A stretch of 64,000 bases of DNA, taken from positions 1,736,001 to 1,800,000 of the forward strand of contig NZ_CP094264.1 of the NCBI RefSeq assembly GCF_023614235.1. The letters run 5' to 3'. The number at the start of each line of letters is the position of its first letter. The stretch's first letter is position 1. The DNA is from Streptomyces sp. MRC013. Its GTDB lineage: Bacteria; Actinomycetota; Actinomycetes; Streptomycetales; Streptomycetaceae. Below, in pieces: positions 51,511 through 60,461 of this stretch. The notes beneath the pieces are model-generated. The model searched no databases, was not told the DNA's origin, and saw only the letters and a program-made list of their open reading frames with translations. The translations under genes and the position numbers were made by a program.

Positions 51511-52555
51511 TCAGCGAGCCTTGCCGCCGCCCTTGACCGGGGGCTTCGGGCCGGCGGGCTTCTCCTTGCCGGCCGTCCTCCCGCCGCCGCCGTCGCCCGG
51601 GCCGGGGTCGGCGTCACCGCCGCCGACGACGCGGTCGCCCGTGCCCGCACCGGCGTCCGTGCCCGGGACCGCACCGACCGCGCCGGTGTCGGCGGACGGC
51701 TCTTCGGGCCGGCGGCCGTCGGACAGCACCTGGTCGCAGAACCGCCGGACCCCGCCGCTGGCCTTGGCCACGAGTTCCAGCTGCTGCCGGCGCGCGGCGT
51801 CGATGCGGCCGTCCCGGAAGTCGCGGCAGTCCTGCGTGGTCCGGGCCGGCCAGGTGCCGTCCGGCGCCTTGCCGGCCGCGCCGGACCGGTCGTCGGTCCG
51901 GGTGCCGCCGGTGGGAGCGCCGCCGCCCGGGGCGGCGCCCCGGGCCGTGGCGGTGCCGGCCGTACCGGTCGGCGGGGCCGGCGGGGCCGGCGAGGCCGGC
52001 GGCGTCAGCGGCGGCGGGCTGCTCGGACCGGAGGCCCTTCCGGGCCCGGTGGAACCGCGCGGGGTGGCCGCCGGGCCGTCCGTGGCCTCCGGTCCCGCCG
52101 GTACGGAGGCCGCCACGGCGGGCCGGGGCGCCTCGTGGGTCCCGAGCGTGGGCAGGACGCCCGTGCCGGCGGCGACGGAGACGCCGCCCACCGCGAGCCC
52201 GGCGGCCGAGGCGGCCAGGCCCCAGTGGGCGGGGCGCATCCAGCCGCGCGTGCGGCCCCGGCGCGGCGGGTGCGGGGCCGCGCCCCTCCGTACCGGGCCG
52301 GGGTCGGAGCCCCGCGGCCTCGCCTCGCACGCGGGCCGGGCGGCGCGGAACGCCGCGAGCGCCGCCTCCTCGCCGGGCAGCGCCCCCGAGGGTGCCTGGG
52401 CGAGGGGGGGCGGCGGCGTCGCGGGCCCTGCCGAGGGTCTCCGACAGGCGTTCGATCTGCCACTGTGTGTAATCGTCGTCGGCGTCGACCGGCTCACCAC
52501 GCAGCAGTCGCTCCGCCGCCTCGTGGTCGAGCCACTCATACCGCTCGTCGGCCAT
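51511..52555 (-). CDS. Probable anti-sigma factor, frame broken at 52404–52410
   Basis: The N-terminus reads MADERYEWLDHEAAERLLRG, EPVDADDDYTQWQIERLSET and LGRARDAA from ATG 52555, which overlaps the sigma-factor stop by one base. After a run of seven G (52404–52410 on the plus strand) the frame must change to continue with LAQAPSGALPGEEAALAAFR, then AHWGLAASAAGLAVGGVSVA as the single membrane helix. A long Pro/Gly/Ala-rich external part ends at 51511. N-terminal cytosolic domain, one helix and outside tail fit a membrane anti-sigma factor. The gene is coupled to the ECF gene just upstream. A one-base error in the G run is likely. Confidence 0.75.
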
Positions 52556-53238
52556 CACATGTCCTTCTGCGTCCGCGGGTGCGAATGCGTCACAGCGCGG
52601 CCCGCGGCCGGGACGTGCGCGACCGAGCCCGCGCGGGGTCCCGGCGGCGGTGGTACGGCGCTCAGCGCGGCGCCGCCGGGACCACCCGTGCCGAGGAGCT
52701 CGGCGAGCCGTTTCAGGCCGCGGTGGGCGGCGGTCCGGACGGCTCCGGGCCGTTTGCCGAGCACCTCGGCGGCGCTCTTGGCGTCGAGTCCGACGACCAC
52801 CCGGAGGATCACCGCCTCGGCCTGGTCCTGGGGGAGCCGCCCTATCAGGTCCATGGTGTGCCCCGTGGCGAGGGCCTCCATGGCCTCGCCGGCGGTGTCG
52901 CAGTCGGCCGGCTTGTCGGTCAGCTCGGTCTCGTCGCCGCCCTGGGCGGGCCGGCGGCCCCGCATGCGCAGGTGGTCCAGGGCCCGGTTGCGGGCGATGC
53001 GGGCCGCCCAGCCGCGGAAGCGGTCGGCGTCACCGCTGAACCGGCCGAGGTCCCGGGCGATCTGCAGCCACGCCTCCGACGCCACGTCCTCGGCGTCCAC
53101 GTCCCCCACCAGCGTCCTCAGATATCCGAGCAGCCGCGGATGCACGGCGCGGTACACAGTACGGAAGGAGTCCTCGTCCCCGTCCTGTGCCGCGAGCACC
53201 GCGGCGGTCAGCTCCGCGTCGTCCCCCAGCACTCCCAC
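52555..53238 (-). CDS. ECF sigma factor
   Basis: A 227-residue sigma factor. Region 2 has FRTVYRAVHPRLLGYLRTLV, DVDAEDVASEAWLQIARDLG and RFRGWAARIARNRALDHLRM. Region 4 has LPQDQAEAVILRVVVGLDAK and LGKRPGAVRTAAHRGLKRLA. The C-terminal 35 residues are a Pro-rich tail. GTG 53238 is used. Its stop overlaps the anti-sigma start, a classic sigma/anti-sigma pair. It is a close paralogue of the sigma gene 250 bases upstream. Confidence 0.92.
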   Translation of the reverse strand: MGVLGDDAELTAAVLAAQDGDEDSFRTVYRAVHPRLLGYLRTLVGDVDAEDVASEAWLQIARDLGRFSGDADRFRGWAARIARNRALDHLRMRGRRPAQGGDETELTDKPADCDTAGEAMEALATGHTMDLIGRLPQDQAEAVILRVVVGLDAKSAAEVLGKRPGAVRTAAHRGLKRLAELLGTGGPGGAALSAVPPPPGPRAGSVAHVPAAGRAVTHSHPRTQKDM

Positions 53239-53489
53239 AACCCGTTCGTCGTCGCGGCAGGCACATCAGGACGGTCCGCCCTGCGCGCAGCAGCACGCTA
53301 CGTGCTCATGCCGTATCTCGTCCATGTTTGTACAACACGCGGCGGCCCGCGTCTCGGGGTGGTGTGACAGAAAACGCGTCCGCGGCGCTGATAGGAGTAC
53401 GGGGCCGTCCTGCGGACCCGCGGACGGCGGCCGGGGCCTCTCCTGTGGGGGGTGGCGGCCCCGGTCGTCCTCCTGAAGCGCCGGGCGCG

Positions 53490-54076
53490 CTAGCCGCTCC
53501 GCGCGGCCTCCCCGCCGGAGCCGTCCGGCCCGGTTCGCCCCAGTTCCCCGGCCAGCCGCCTCAGTCCCCGGTGCGCGGCCGTGCGCACCGCCCCCGGCCG
53601 CTTGCCCAGGACCCGCGCCGCCGCCGGCCCGCCCAGACCGATCACCACGTGCAGCAGGACCGCCTCCGCCTGGTCCCGCGGGAGCGTCCGCACCAGGGCG
53701 AGCGCCTCCTGCGTCGCCAGGGACTCCAGCGCGGCGGCCGCCGTGTCGTGCCGGTCGGGGAGGTCCAGCGCCTCCTGGCCGAGCGCCGCGGCAGGGGGCG
53801 GCGCCGCCGCCCGCGCAGGTGGTCCAGCGCCCGGTGCCGCGCGATGGCCGCCGCCCAGCCGCGGAAGCCGCGGCCGTCGCCCCGGAACCGGCCGAGGTCC
53901 CTGGCGATCTCCAGCCACGCCTCGGCGGCCACGTCCTCGGCGTCGTCGCCGACCAGCCGCCGCAGGTACCCCAGGAGTCCGGGGTGCACCGCCCGGTACA
54001 CGCGCGCGAAGGCCCGCTCGTCGCCGCCCTGCGCCAGCGGGACGGCCGCGTCCAGTCCCCCGTCGTCTCCCCCCAC
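53490..54076 (-). CDS. ECF sigma factor paralogue, frame broken at 53794–53798
   Basis: Region 2 is in the frame from GTG 54076: ARVYRAVHPGLLGYLRRLVG, AEDVAAEAWLEIARDLGRFR and GFRGWAAAIARHRALDHLRG. Region 4 is in the next frame: LALVRTLPRDQAEAVLLHVV then LGKRPGAVRTAAHRGLRRLA, ending at 53490. The break is at a run of five G (53794–53798); one more base joins RRRRP to PAAALGQEALDLPD. It is very similar to the sigma factor at 52555–53238, so the two come from a tandem duplication. No anti-sigma gene of its own follows. Confidence 0.8.
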
Positions 54077-54191
54077 ACCCCAGCCTGCGTACGACCGGGC
54101 CGAAGTGTCACAGTGGGGGTGATCCACGTCACGCCCGGTGAGGCGGTACTCAAGTTTGACCAATGATTCCGGAGGGGATATCCTCCTCCAC

Positions 54192-54209
54192 GTAGTCAAC
54201 ATTGACTAC
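54192..54209. promoter_or_regulatory. Perfect palindrome before the NTF2-like gene
   Basis: GTAGTCAA-CA-TTGACTAC, an 18-bp inverted repeat centred 29 bases before the GTG start. Its A/T-rich arms stand out in this sequence. MarR- and PadR-type proteins bind such sites; the regulator is not encoded next to it. Confidence 0.68.
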
Positions 54210-54229
54210 TAGATCCCCAGGGGGCCTGT

Positions 54230-54658
54230 GTGACCTTTCTGCCCGAGACCGGATACGTGCCCACCGCCGAGGACCGCGCCGGACTGGACGCGTGGTTCGC
54301 CGAGTACGACGCCCGCAGCGCGCGGCGCGACGTCGAGGGGATGGCCGACATGGCCGTCTTCCCGCTGAACCTGGTCACCGACGACACGGCCGGCGAGGGA
54401 CGGTCCGCGCAGTGGGACCGCGACCGGTTCGTCGCCGTCATGACCGGGGTGATGGGCGGGGGCGACGGGGACGTCGCCTTCGAGTCCACCCGGACGCCCG
54501 TCTTCCTCTCCCCCTCCATGGCCGTCGTCTTCAGCGACTCGACCGTGACCGCGGGGGGTGAGAAGCGGCAGCTCAGGTACGCCGACGTCCTGATCAGGCG
54601 GGGCGGTGCCTGGGCGTTCCAGACGATGATGCAGGGCGGCTGGGGCGGGGCCCTCTGA
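54230..54658 (+). CDS. NTF2/SnoaL-like protein
   Basis: A 142-residue single-domain protein. GLDAWFAEYDARSARRDVEG, MADMAVFPLNLVTDDTAG, RDRFVAVMTGVMGGGDGDVA and YADVLIRRGGAWAFQTMMQG follow the alpha+beta cone fold of the NTF2 superfamily (DUF4440/SnoaL-like). Members are enzymes or ligand binders of many kinds; no specific role can be given. GTG 54230 lies 21 bases after an 18-bp palindrome, so it is probably a regulated stress or metabolite-response gene. Confidence 0.8.
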   Translation: MTFLPETGYVPTAEDRAGLDAWFAEYDARSARRDVEGMADMAVFPLNLVTDDTAGEGRSAQWDRDRFVAVMTGVMGGGDGDVAFESTRTPVFLSPSMAVVFSDSTVTAGGEKRQLRYADVLIRRGGAWAFQTMMQGGWGGAL

Positions 54659-54700
54659 TAACCCGTCAGGAAACGGGGCGGGACCGGTGATAATGCGCGG

Positions 54701-56605
54701 GTGAACACCGCGTCCCCCGTCCCGCTCCCCGCGGACCGCGTACCGCCCGGCACCGCCGACTGGCGGTCCTCCGACGCCCGGCGCTGGCTCGCCGCCGCGC
54801 CGGGCGTCTGGGCCCATCCGCTGTGGGCCGTGCTCCCGCTCGTCCTGACGGCGGTGTGGACGGTGGCGGCGGGCCCCGACCCGTCCTGCACCCCGGCCGA
54901 GCCGTGCGGGACGGACTGGCCGGGCCTCTGCGTGTCGGCGGCGCTGCCGCTCACCCTCTACTGGGTCGTGCGGCAGCCCCGGCTCGCCCTGCTCGGCCTC
55001 GCCGTGGTCCTGCTCGGGCACCTGGTGGACGGCGCTTCCGCCTCGGCGCTGGGCGAGCCCCGGTGGTTCGCCTTCGTCGTCGCGCTCGCGTTCACCACCG
55101 CCGGGCTGCTGCACCGCCTCGCCGTGGCGGGCCGCCAGCGGGCGCTGGCGCGCGAGGCGGCGGGCCCGGTCCTCCACCCCGTGCCGGCGGCGGCGCTCGC
55201 GTTCCGCCGCGGGCGGGTCTCGTTCGCCCTCGCGGCGCTGCTGCTGGCCGTCGCCGTGTTCGGGTTCTGGCAGGCGCAGCAGGTCGTCGGCGCCTTCGAG
55301 CGGCGGGCCGCCGGGCTGACGCCCGTGAGCGGCCGGGTCACCCTGTCCGACGAGGACGATCTGGTGATCGACGTCGCCGTCGGCGACCGGGTCCACCGCG
55401 TGGAGACCTACGTCCCGGAGCAGTACCCCGTCGGCAGCCGGGCCGAGCTGCTGGTGGACGGCGACTGGGTGCGGCTGACGGCGGAGCCGTACGACGTCAC
55501 CGGCTGGGAGGTGCTCGTCTTCCTCGGGCTCGTCGGCGGGCTGGCGTTCCTCGCCAACGGCGCCGACGGGCGGACCCGGTCCCGGCAGCTCCACCGGGGC
55601 CCGCTGCCCGTCCTGCGGGTGCTGGTCCGCGAGGACCACGGCGACGGCAGGACGTGGGTGTACGCAGCGGACGACCCGGCCGCCGAACGGCCCCTCCTCC
55701 ACTTCCACTCCCTCCACACCTTCGAGGAGGACGGGGAGCGGCGCGATCCGCGCGGCGACGAGGAGGGTTCCGGGGACCACGACGCAGGGGGCGACGACGA
55801 GCTGGCCGAGGGGCTGCGCAGGGTCGGCGCCGTCCTCAGGGGCGAGGACCCGCCGCCCCCGCTGCGCGAGGCCGTCCTCTACGGCCCGCCGTACGTCGGC
55901 GCGGAGCTCGCCTTCCTCGCGCCCGACGGCGAGGACCACGCCGAGGTGTCCGTCGAGTGCAGCGTCACCGCCGTCAGGCCGGCCGTGCCGGGGCCGTTCG
56001 GCGGCGACACGGGCCCGTCCGGGCGGTCCGGCGCGGAGCGGCGGCCCGTCGACGAGGTCGCCGCGGAGCTGGAGCCGTCCGCCGCGCCCCGCACCTGGGG
56101 CGCGACCGGCCCGTCCCGCGCCGTCGGCGCGTTCCTGCTGCTGGTGCAGGGCGGCGGCGTGTGGGCGCTGCTGGACGGCGGCGTGTCCTGGCTGTCGGTG
56201 TTCCCGCTGGCCGGCCTGTTCCTCGTCGTCACGGCCGCGTCGACGGCGCTCAACTGGCGGCTCACCGCCGACCGCGGCGGGCTGTGGGCCGCCGGGGCGT
56301 GGCGGGTGCGGCGGGTCCCGTGGGACGACGTGCTGGCCGTGCGCCACGACCACGGCGCCGGTCTCGTCGTCGCCCGGGAGGGGGACACCGAGGTGGTCCT
56401 CTCGCCCGTCGGCTGGCCGTGGCTGGAGCGGCGGCTGGGGCGCGAGCCGTACGGGCCGCGCGCCGCCGACGAGGCCGAGGCGCTGCTGAACAGGCCGGAG
56501 CTGCGGCCCCTGGAGGAGGCCACCGCGGCCCGGCAGGGCATGCCGGTGGGGCCGGTCGTCGCGCTCGCCTCGGCGCTGTGGGGCGCGGCGGCGCTGCTGC
56601 TCTGA
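54701..56605 (+). CDS. Large membrane protein of unknown function
   Basis: A 634-residue protein. Four hydrophobic segments lie in the first 190 residues (LWAVLPLVLTAVWTVAA, LALLGLAVVLLGHLVDG, FAFVVALAFTTAGLLHRLAV, FALAALLLAVAVFGFW), one near 270 and two near 480–515 (AVGAFLLLVQGGGVWALLDG, WLSVFPLAGLFLVVTAAST). The stretch between is a soluble, acidic domain. The last 90 residues (TALNWRLTADRGGLWAAGAW, RRVPWDDVLAVRHDHGAGLV) resemble a bacterial PH-like domain. No function is known. GTG 54701 has a poor Shine-Dalgarno sequence. Confidence 0.75.
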   Translation: MNTASPVPLPADRVPPGTADWRSSDARRWLAAAPGVWAHPLWAVLPLVLTAVWTVAAGPDPSCTPAEPCGTDWPGLCVSAALPLTLYWVVRQPRLALLGLAVVLLGHLVDGASASALGEPRWFAFVVALAFTTAGLLHRLAVAGRQRALAREAAGPVLHPVPAAALAFRRGRVSFALAALLLAVAVFGFWQAQQVVGAFERRAAGLTPVSGRVTLSDEDDLVIDVAVGDRVHRVETYVPEQYPVGSRAELLVDGDWVRLTAEPYDVTGWEVLVFLGLVGGLAFLANGADGRTRSRQLHRGPLPVLRVLVREDHGDGRTWVYAADDPAAERPLLHFHSLHTFEEDGERRDPRGDEEGSGDHDAGGDDELAEGLRRVGAVLRGEDPPPPLREAVLYGPPYVGAELAFLAPDGEDHAEVSVECSVTAVRPAVPGPFGGDTGPSGRSGAERRPVDEVAAELEPSAAPRTWGATGPSRAVGAFLLLVQGGGVWALLDGGVSWLSVFPLAGLFLVVTAASTALNWRLTADRGGLWAAGAWRVRRVPWDDVLAVRHDHGAGLVVAREGDTEVVLSPVGWPWLERRLGREPYGPRAADEAEALLNRPELRPLEEATAARQGMPVGPVVALASALWGAAALLL

Positions 56606-56649
56606 GCGCGCCGCCCGGAGCGGTACCCCCGCCCCGCCCCGCCGGGCCC

Positions 56650-57231
56650 CTACACCCCGCGGGCCCGGCGAGACAGGACGGCCCGGGTGATGCGGCGTCC
56701 TTCGGCGGACAGGTCAAGGGCGCGGCGCAGCCCGCCCGCCGCGCCGTCCGCGAGGGCCTCCAGGACCTCCGCCTGGCGGCGCAGCTCCCCGTCGGCCAGC
56801 GGCCCCACGTCCTCCGGCCCGCCCGCGCCGCGGCGGTCCAGGACCCCCGCGAGCCCCGACGAGGGGGCGGCGCACAGCCGGTGGTGCAGCTCCAGGGCGG
56901 CGAGGGAGCACGCGTCGGCCCACTTCCGGAGCGGCTCGCGCGCCCAGGCGCCGGGCGCGGCGTCCAGCATGCGCCGTACGAGCGCGGCCTCCTCGGCGCC
57001 CGCCGGCACGGCCCGGGCGCCGTCGACGGCGGCCCGCGCCTCCGCGAGGCGGTCCGCCCAGCCGGCGCCCCCGCGCGCGACCGCCGACCACAGGGGGCGG
57101 AGCCGGTCGGCGCCCTCCGGGTCGAGCAGCGGCAGGCAGCGGTCGAGGCAGGCCAGCGCGGCGGCGGCCAGCCCCCTTTCGTCGGCCCGCTCGATCAGTT
57201 CCACCAGGCTCGGGGTCGTGCTCGTGCTCAT
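56650..57231 (-). CDS. Hypothetical helical protein
   Basis: A 193-residue, Ala/Arg/Leu-rich protein without membrane segments. SLVELIERADERGLAAAALA, CLDRCLPLLDPEGADRLRPL and ACSLAALELHHRLCAAPSSG suggest a mostly alpha-helical fold, perhaps of helical repeats. The ATG at 57231 is preceded by GGGAGA. No family is recognised; it stands alone between convergent and co-directional neighbours. Confidence 0.72.
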   Translation of the reverse strand: MSTSTTPSLVELIERADERGLAAAALACLDRCLPLLDPEGADRLRPLWSAVARGGAGWADRLAEARAAVDGARAVPAGAEEAALVRRMLDAAPGAWAREPLRKWADACSLAALELHHRLCAAPSSGLAGVLDRRGAGGPEDVGPLADGELRRQAEVLEALADGAAGGLRRALDLSAEGRRITRAVLSRRARGV

Positions 57232-57367
57232 GACGTCTCCCGTCGCGGACGCGGTGTTTCTCCTTTACTGCGTCGCCCGGCGGCAAAGCGTCACCGGCCG
57301 CGACGCGGACCCCGCCGGGCCGGACCGGGTCCGCACCCGCCCCGGCCCCCGGCGGACCCGCCGTGCG

Positions 57368-59113
57368 TCAGAGCCGTCCCGCGAGCGCCGAGAACTCGCT
57401 CCAGGACAGGGACGGGTCGCGCGGGTCCCACACCTTCTGCGCCAGCGCCCGCAGCGGCATGCGGATCCCGGCGGCGACCCGGTCCTGCGTCTGGGCGTTC
57501 GCGAAGTCGCACCACACGGCGAGCCGGCCGCCCAGGATCTGCCCGGAGTACCGCGACGGCACCGGCTGGGTGCCGCGCAGCACCAGCGGCGTCCACGAGG
57601 CGTAGATCTCCCGGCCCGTCGGGTAGGTGAACCGGTTCGGCTCGCCCAGGACGTAGTAGAGGTACCGGTCGTTGACGTTCACGACCTTCCGCCCCTCGCG
57701 CAGGTACTCCACCGGGGGCCGGGCGCCGATCTCGCGGCCCGTCCAGTACTCGACCTCGACGCGCTCGTCGGCGGCGACCGCCCCGCCGGGGAAGATCCCG
57801 TCGTTCCACGCCTTCGGCTGCTTGCCGGCCGCCCGCACGACCGCGGCCCGGTCGTTGAGCCAGTCCGTCGCCAGGTCCCGGACCCGCGCCCCGGGGCCGT
57901 ACCGGTCGCGGGCCTCGGCGGCCAGCCGGGGGTAGGACGCCTCCGGGTCCGGCGCCATGAGCGCCCGGTACTCGTCGGCGCCGACGTGGAAGTACCGGCC
58001 GGGGAACAGCTGCGCGTACTCGCGCAGCAGCTCGTCGACGATCCGCGCCGACTCGGGCCGCGCGATGTCGATCGCCCCCCGCGCGACCGCGCCCCGCGCG
58101 TCGCGCAGGCGCAGGGAGGGGTGGGCGGAGAGGACGGCGCCGAGGTGCCCGGGCGAGTCGATCTCGGGGACCACGGTGATGTGGAGGCTCGCCGCGAGGG
58201 CGACCAGCCGGCGGACCTCCGCCTTGGTGAGGTGCCGCCGCGACACGACCTCGGGGTGGCTGTCGGACTCGATGCGGAACGCCTGGTCGTCGGAGAAGTG
58301 CAGCCCCAGTTGGTTCAGCTTGAGGTCGGCCATCTCGCGGATGCGGGCCTCCAGCCAGGCGGCGGTGAAGTGCTTGCGGGCGATGTCGATCATCAGTCCG
58401 CGCTGCGGGCGGTCCGGGCGGTCCCGCACCACGCCCTCCGGCACGACGCCGCCCGAGCGGAGCGCCTGCTTGACGGTCCGCGTCCCGTAGAAGACGCCCG
58501 CCTCGTCGGGGGCGGCGATGCGGACGCGGCCGTCGCGGGTCGTCAGCGTGTACGACTCGGGGACACCGGACACCCCTCCGCCGCCGAGGGCCAGCTCGAT
58601 GTCGCCGGCGCGGGCGGGCGACTCGCCGCGGTGCTCGATGCCCAGCTCCCGCGCGAGCAGCCGCGCCTCGTCGGCGAGCACGCCGCTGCCGCGCGCGACG
58701 ACCACGCCGCTGCCGTCACCGGGCCGCCATCCGGGCCCCCGGGCGGGCATGTGCTCCCGCACGGCGGGGATGGTGCGCGGCGCGGTGGAGAGCGGGTGGG
58801 TCCGCGTGGGGCTGGGGGACGCCTCGGCGGTACGGGAGGGGGTGGCCGCCGTACCGGGGCCGGCGGCATCGCCGTCCCCGCCGGCGCCGCACCCGCCGAG
58901 CCCCAGCGCCAGCACGAGGGCCGCCGAGCCGGCCGCCCGGCGACGCCCCCTCCCCCGCCGCCGCGGGGCCGTGGGACGGGATATGCCTGATGTAGGGCCG
59001 TTCGGGTGATTAACCGGGCGATCGGAGGCGGTGGACCCGCCGCGAGGCGTAACAAAAGACCTGGCGATGTCCGGTATCGGCCCCTTATCTGCGGGTTCGT
59101 TGCGGGCGGTCAC
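57368..59113 (-). CDS. Lipoprotein beta-N-acetylhexosaminidase (GH20), start unclear
   Basis: The enzyme would release terminal N-acetylglucosamine from chitin or wall fragments outside the cell. A basic stretch, GSAALVLALGLGGC, forms a signal peptide with lipobox around 58890. After a Thr/Ser/Pro-rich linker come the GH20b domain (LARELGIEHRGESPARAG) and the barrel: RGLMIDIARKHFTAAWLEAR, LNQLGLHFSDDQAFRIESDS, VVPEIDSPGHLGAVLSAHPS and YFHVGADEYRALM, with the Asp-Glu catalytic pair. No ATG, GTG or TTG lies just before the signal peptide; GTG 59113 is the nearest in frame and would leave a 55-residue leader. The start may have been lost to a sequence error. Confidence 0.85.
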   Translation of the reverse strand: MTARNEPADKGPIPDIARSFVTPRGGSTASDRPVNHPNGPTSGISRPTAPRRRGRGRRRAAGSAALVLALGLGGCGAGGDGDAAGPGTAATPSRTAEASPSPTRTHPLSTAPRTIPAVREHMPARGPGWRPGDGSGVVVARGSGVLADEARLLARELGIEHRGESPARAGDIELALGGGGVSGVPESYTLTTRDGRVRIAAPDEAGVFYGTRTVKQALRSGGVVPEGVVRDRPDRPQRGLMIDIARKHFTAAWLEARIREMADLKLNQLGLHFSDDQAFRIESDSHPEVVSRRHLTKAEVRRLVALAASLHITVVPEIDSPGHLGAVLSAHPSLRLRDARGAVARGAIDIARPESARIVDELLREYAQLFPGRYFHVGADEYRALMAPDPEASYPRLAAEARDRYGPGARVRDLATDWLNDRAAVVRAAGKQPKAWNDGIFPGGAVAADERVEVEYWTGREIGARPPVEYLREGRKVVNVNDRYLYYVLGEPNRFTYPTGREIYASWTPLVLRGTQPVPSRYSGQILGGRLAVWCDFANAQTQDRVAAGIRMPLRALAQKVWDPRDPSLSWSEFSALAGRL

Positions 59114-59199
59114 GCGCTTGCCTCCTCCCCGAGGCCACCGGGCCCCGGTACCGACGCGCCGAGTGCGTCCGTCTCTTGCATTGAAACTCCGCCTTCCGA

Positions 59200-59880
59200 G
59201 TGAAGTACGGGAAGGCCGGGGACCACAACCGCCCACCGTCGTTACCGTCGCGTCATTTACCTCACAGACGACAACACGCCCCTCGTACCCCCGTCACCCC
59301 CGTCACCCCCGTCATCCCTGTTCTGCCCGAGGAGCCCACGCTGTCCCGCGAATCCCTCTCCGCCGCCCCGCAGACCCTCGCCCCCGCGCCGGCCGTGGCG
59401 GCCCAGGCCCGCGCCCCCCGTCCCGCCGACCGGCTGGCCCTGTTCAACGCCATGCCCGCCGCCTCCGCCGAGGCGTCCCTGCTGACCTGCTGCGGCAGCC
59501 GCCGCTGGGCCCGTCGCGTGGCCGCCCACCGCCCCTACCCGGCCGTCGACGCGCTCCTGGCCGCCGCCGACGAGGCAGCCTACGACCTGTCGGGCGCCGA
59601 CCTCGACGAGGCCCTGGGCGCCGAGGAGGCGCCCGTGCTGCCGCCCAGCACCTGCCCGGCGGCCTACACCGCCCTGTGCGCGGCGCACGACGCGTACCTG
59701 GCGCGTTTCGGCCACGCCTTCGTCGTCTGCCTCGACGCCGACCAGCCCGACGAGCATCCCGGCTGGCTCGTGAGCGGCATCAGGTCACGACTCGGCAACG
59801 AACCGGAGAAGGAGCGGGCGGTCGCCGCCGAGGAGCTCCGCCGCCTCATCCGGGTGCGACTTGCCCGTATCGTCACCTGA
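59200..59880 (+). CDS. OHCU-decarboxylase-like protein
   Basis: Residues from about 80 on resemble 2-oxo-4-hydroxy-4-carboxy-5-ureidoimidazoline decarboxylase of urate breakdown: LALFNAMPAASAEASLLTCC, RRWARRVAAHRPYPAVDALL, AYTALCAAHDAYLARFGHAF and RLGNEPEKERAVAAEELRRL. The catalytic His of true enzymes, in the HPRIG motif, is not seen: the comparable loop is AYDLSGADLDEAL, so it may not be active in that reaction. GTG 59200 gives 226 residues with a disordered start; CTG 59341, seven bases after GAGGAG, is the better-placed alternative. The ACCCCCGTC units near 59285–59320 lie before it. Confidence 0.7.
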   Translation: MKYGKAGDHNRPPSLPSRHLPHRRQHAPRTPVTPVTPVIPVLPEEPTLSRESLSAAPQTLAPAPAVAAQARAPRPADRLALFNAMPAASAEASLLTCCGSRRWARRVAAHRPYPAVDALLAAADEAAYDLSGADLDEALGAEEAPVLPPSTCPAAYTALCAAHDAYLARFGHAFVVCLDADQPDEHPGWLVSGIRSRLGNEPEKERAVAAEELRRLIRVRLARIVT

Positions 59881-60072
59881 TGTGTCGTTCCGGTCGCCCG
59901 CAGTAGGCCGTCCGTGCCTGTTTGGTTGCCTGTTTGATCACACCCCCGGACCCCGCGTGAGGGAAGCGGCGAGTCGTCGCTACCATGACCGGGGCCGGTG
60001 GACCGTACCCGGCCGGGTCCGACCGACAGAGAAGCCGGCCGACCCTGATCACCGCTCCCGGAGGGTTTTTCC

Positions 60073-60453
60073 GTGCCGGCTGGAACGCTGTACCGCGGCC
60101 GGGAAGGGATGTGGTCGTGGGTGGCTCATCGAGTCACCGGCGTCCTCATCTTCTTCTTCCTGTTCGTACACGTACTGGACACCTCTCTCGTCCGCGTCTC
60201 GCCCGAGGCCTACGACGAAGTCGTGGCGACGTACAAGACGCCGATCGTCGCGCTGCTGGAGTACGGCCTGGTGGCCGCCATCCTCTTCCACGCGCTCAAC
60301 GGCCTGCGCGTCATCGCCGTGGACTTCTGGGCCAAGGGCCCCCGCTACCAGAAGCACATGCTCTGGACCGTCGTGAGCCTCTGGATCGTGCTGATGGCGG
60401 GCGCCCTGTACCCCGTCCTCGGTCACGCCGCACGTGAAATGTTCGGGAGCTGA
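60073..60453 (+). CDS. sdhC: Succinate dehydrogenase cytochrome b subunit
   Basis: A 126-residue membrane subunit of complex II with three helices (HRVTGVLIFFFLFVHVLDTS, LEYGLVAAILFHALNGLRVI, MLWTVVSLWIVLMAGALYPV). MWSWVAHRVTGVLIF and LFHALNGLRVIAVDFW contain His residues likely to bind haem. GTG 60073 follows GGAGGG. It opens the sdhCDAB operon and is followed eight bases later by sdhD. Confidence 0.94.
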   Translation: MPAGTLYRGREGMWSWVAHRVTGVLIFFFLFVHVLDTSLVRVSPEAYDEVVATYKTPIVALLEYGLVAAILFHALNGLRVIAVDFWAKGPRYQKHMLWTVVSLWIVLMAGALYPVLGHAAREMFGS

Positions 60454-60461
60454 CGCCAGAC

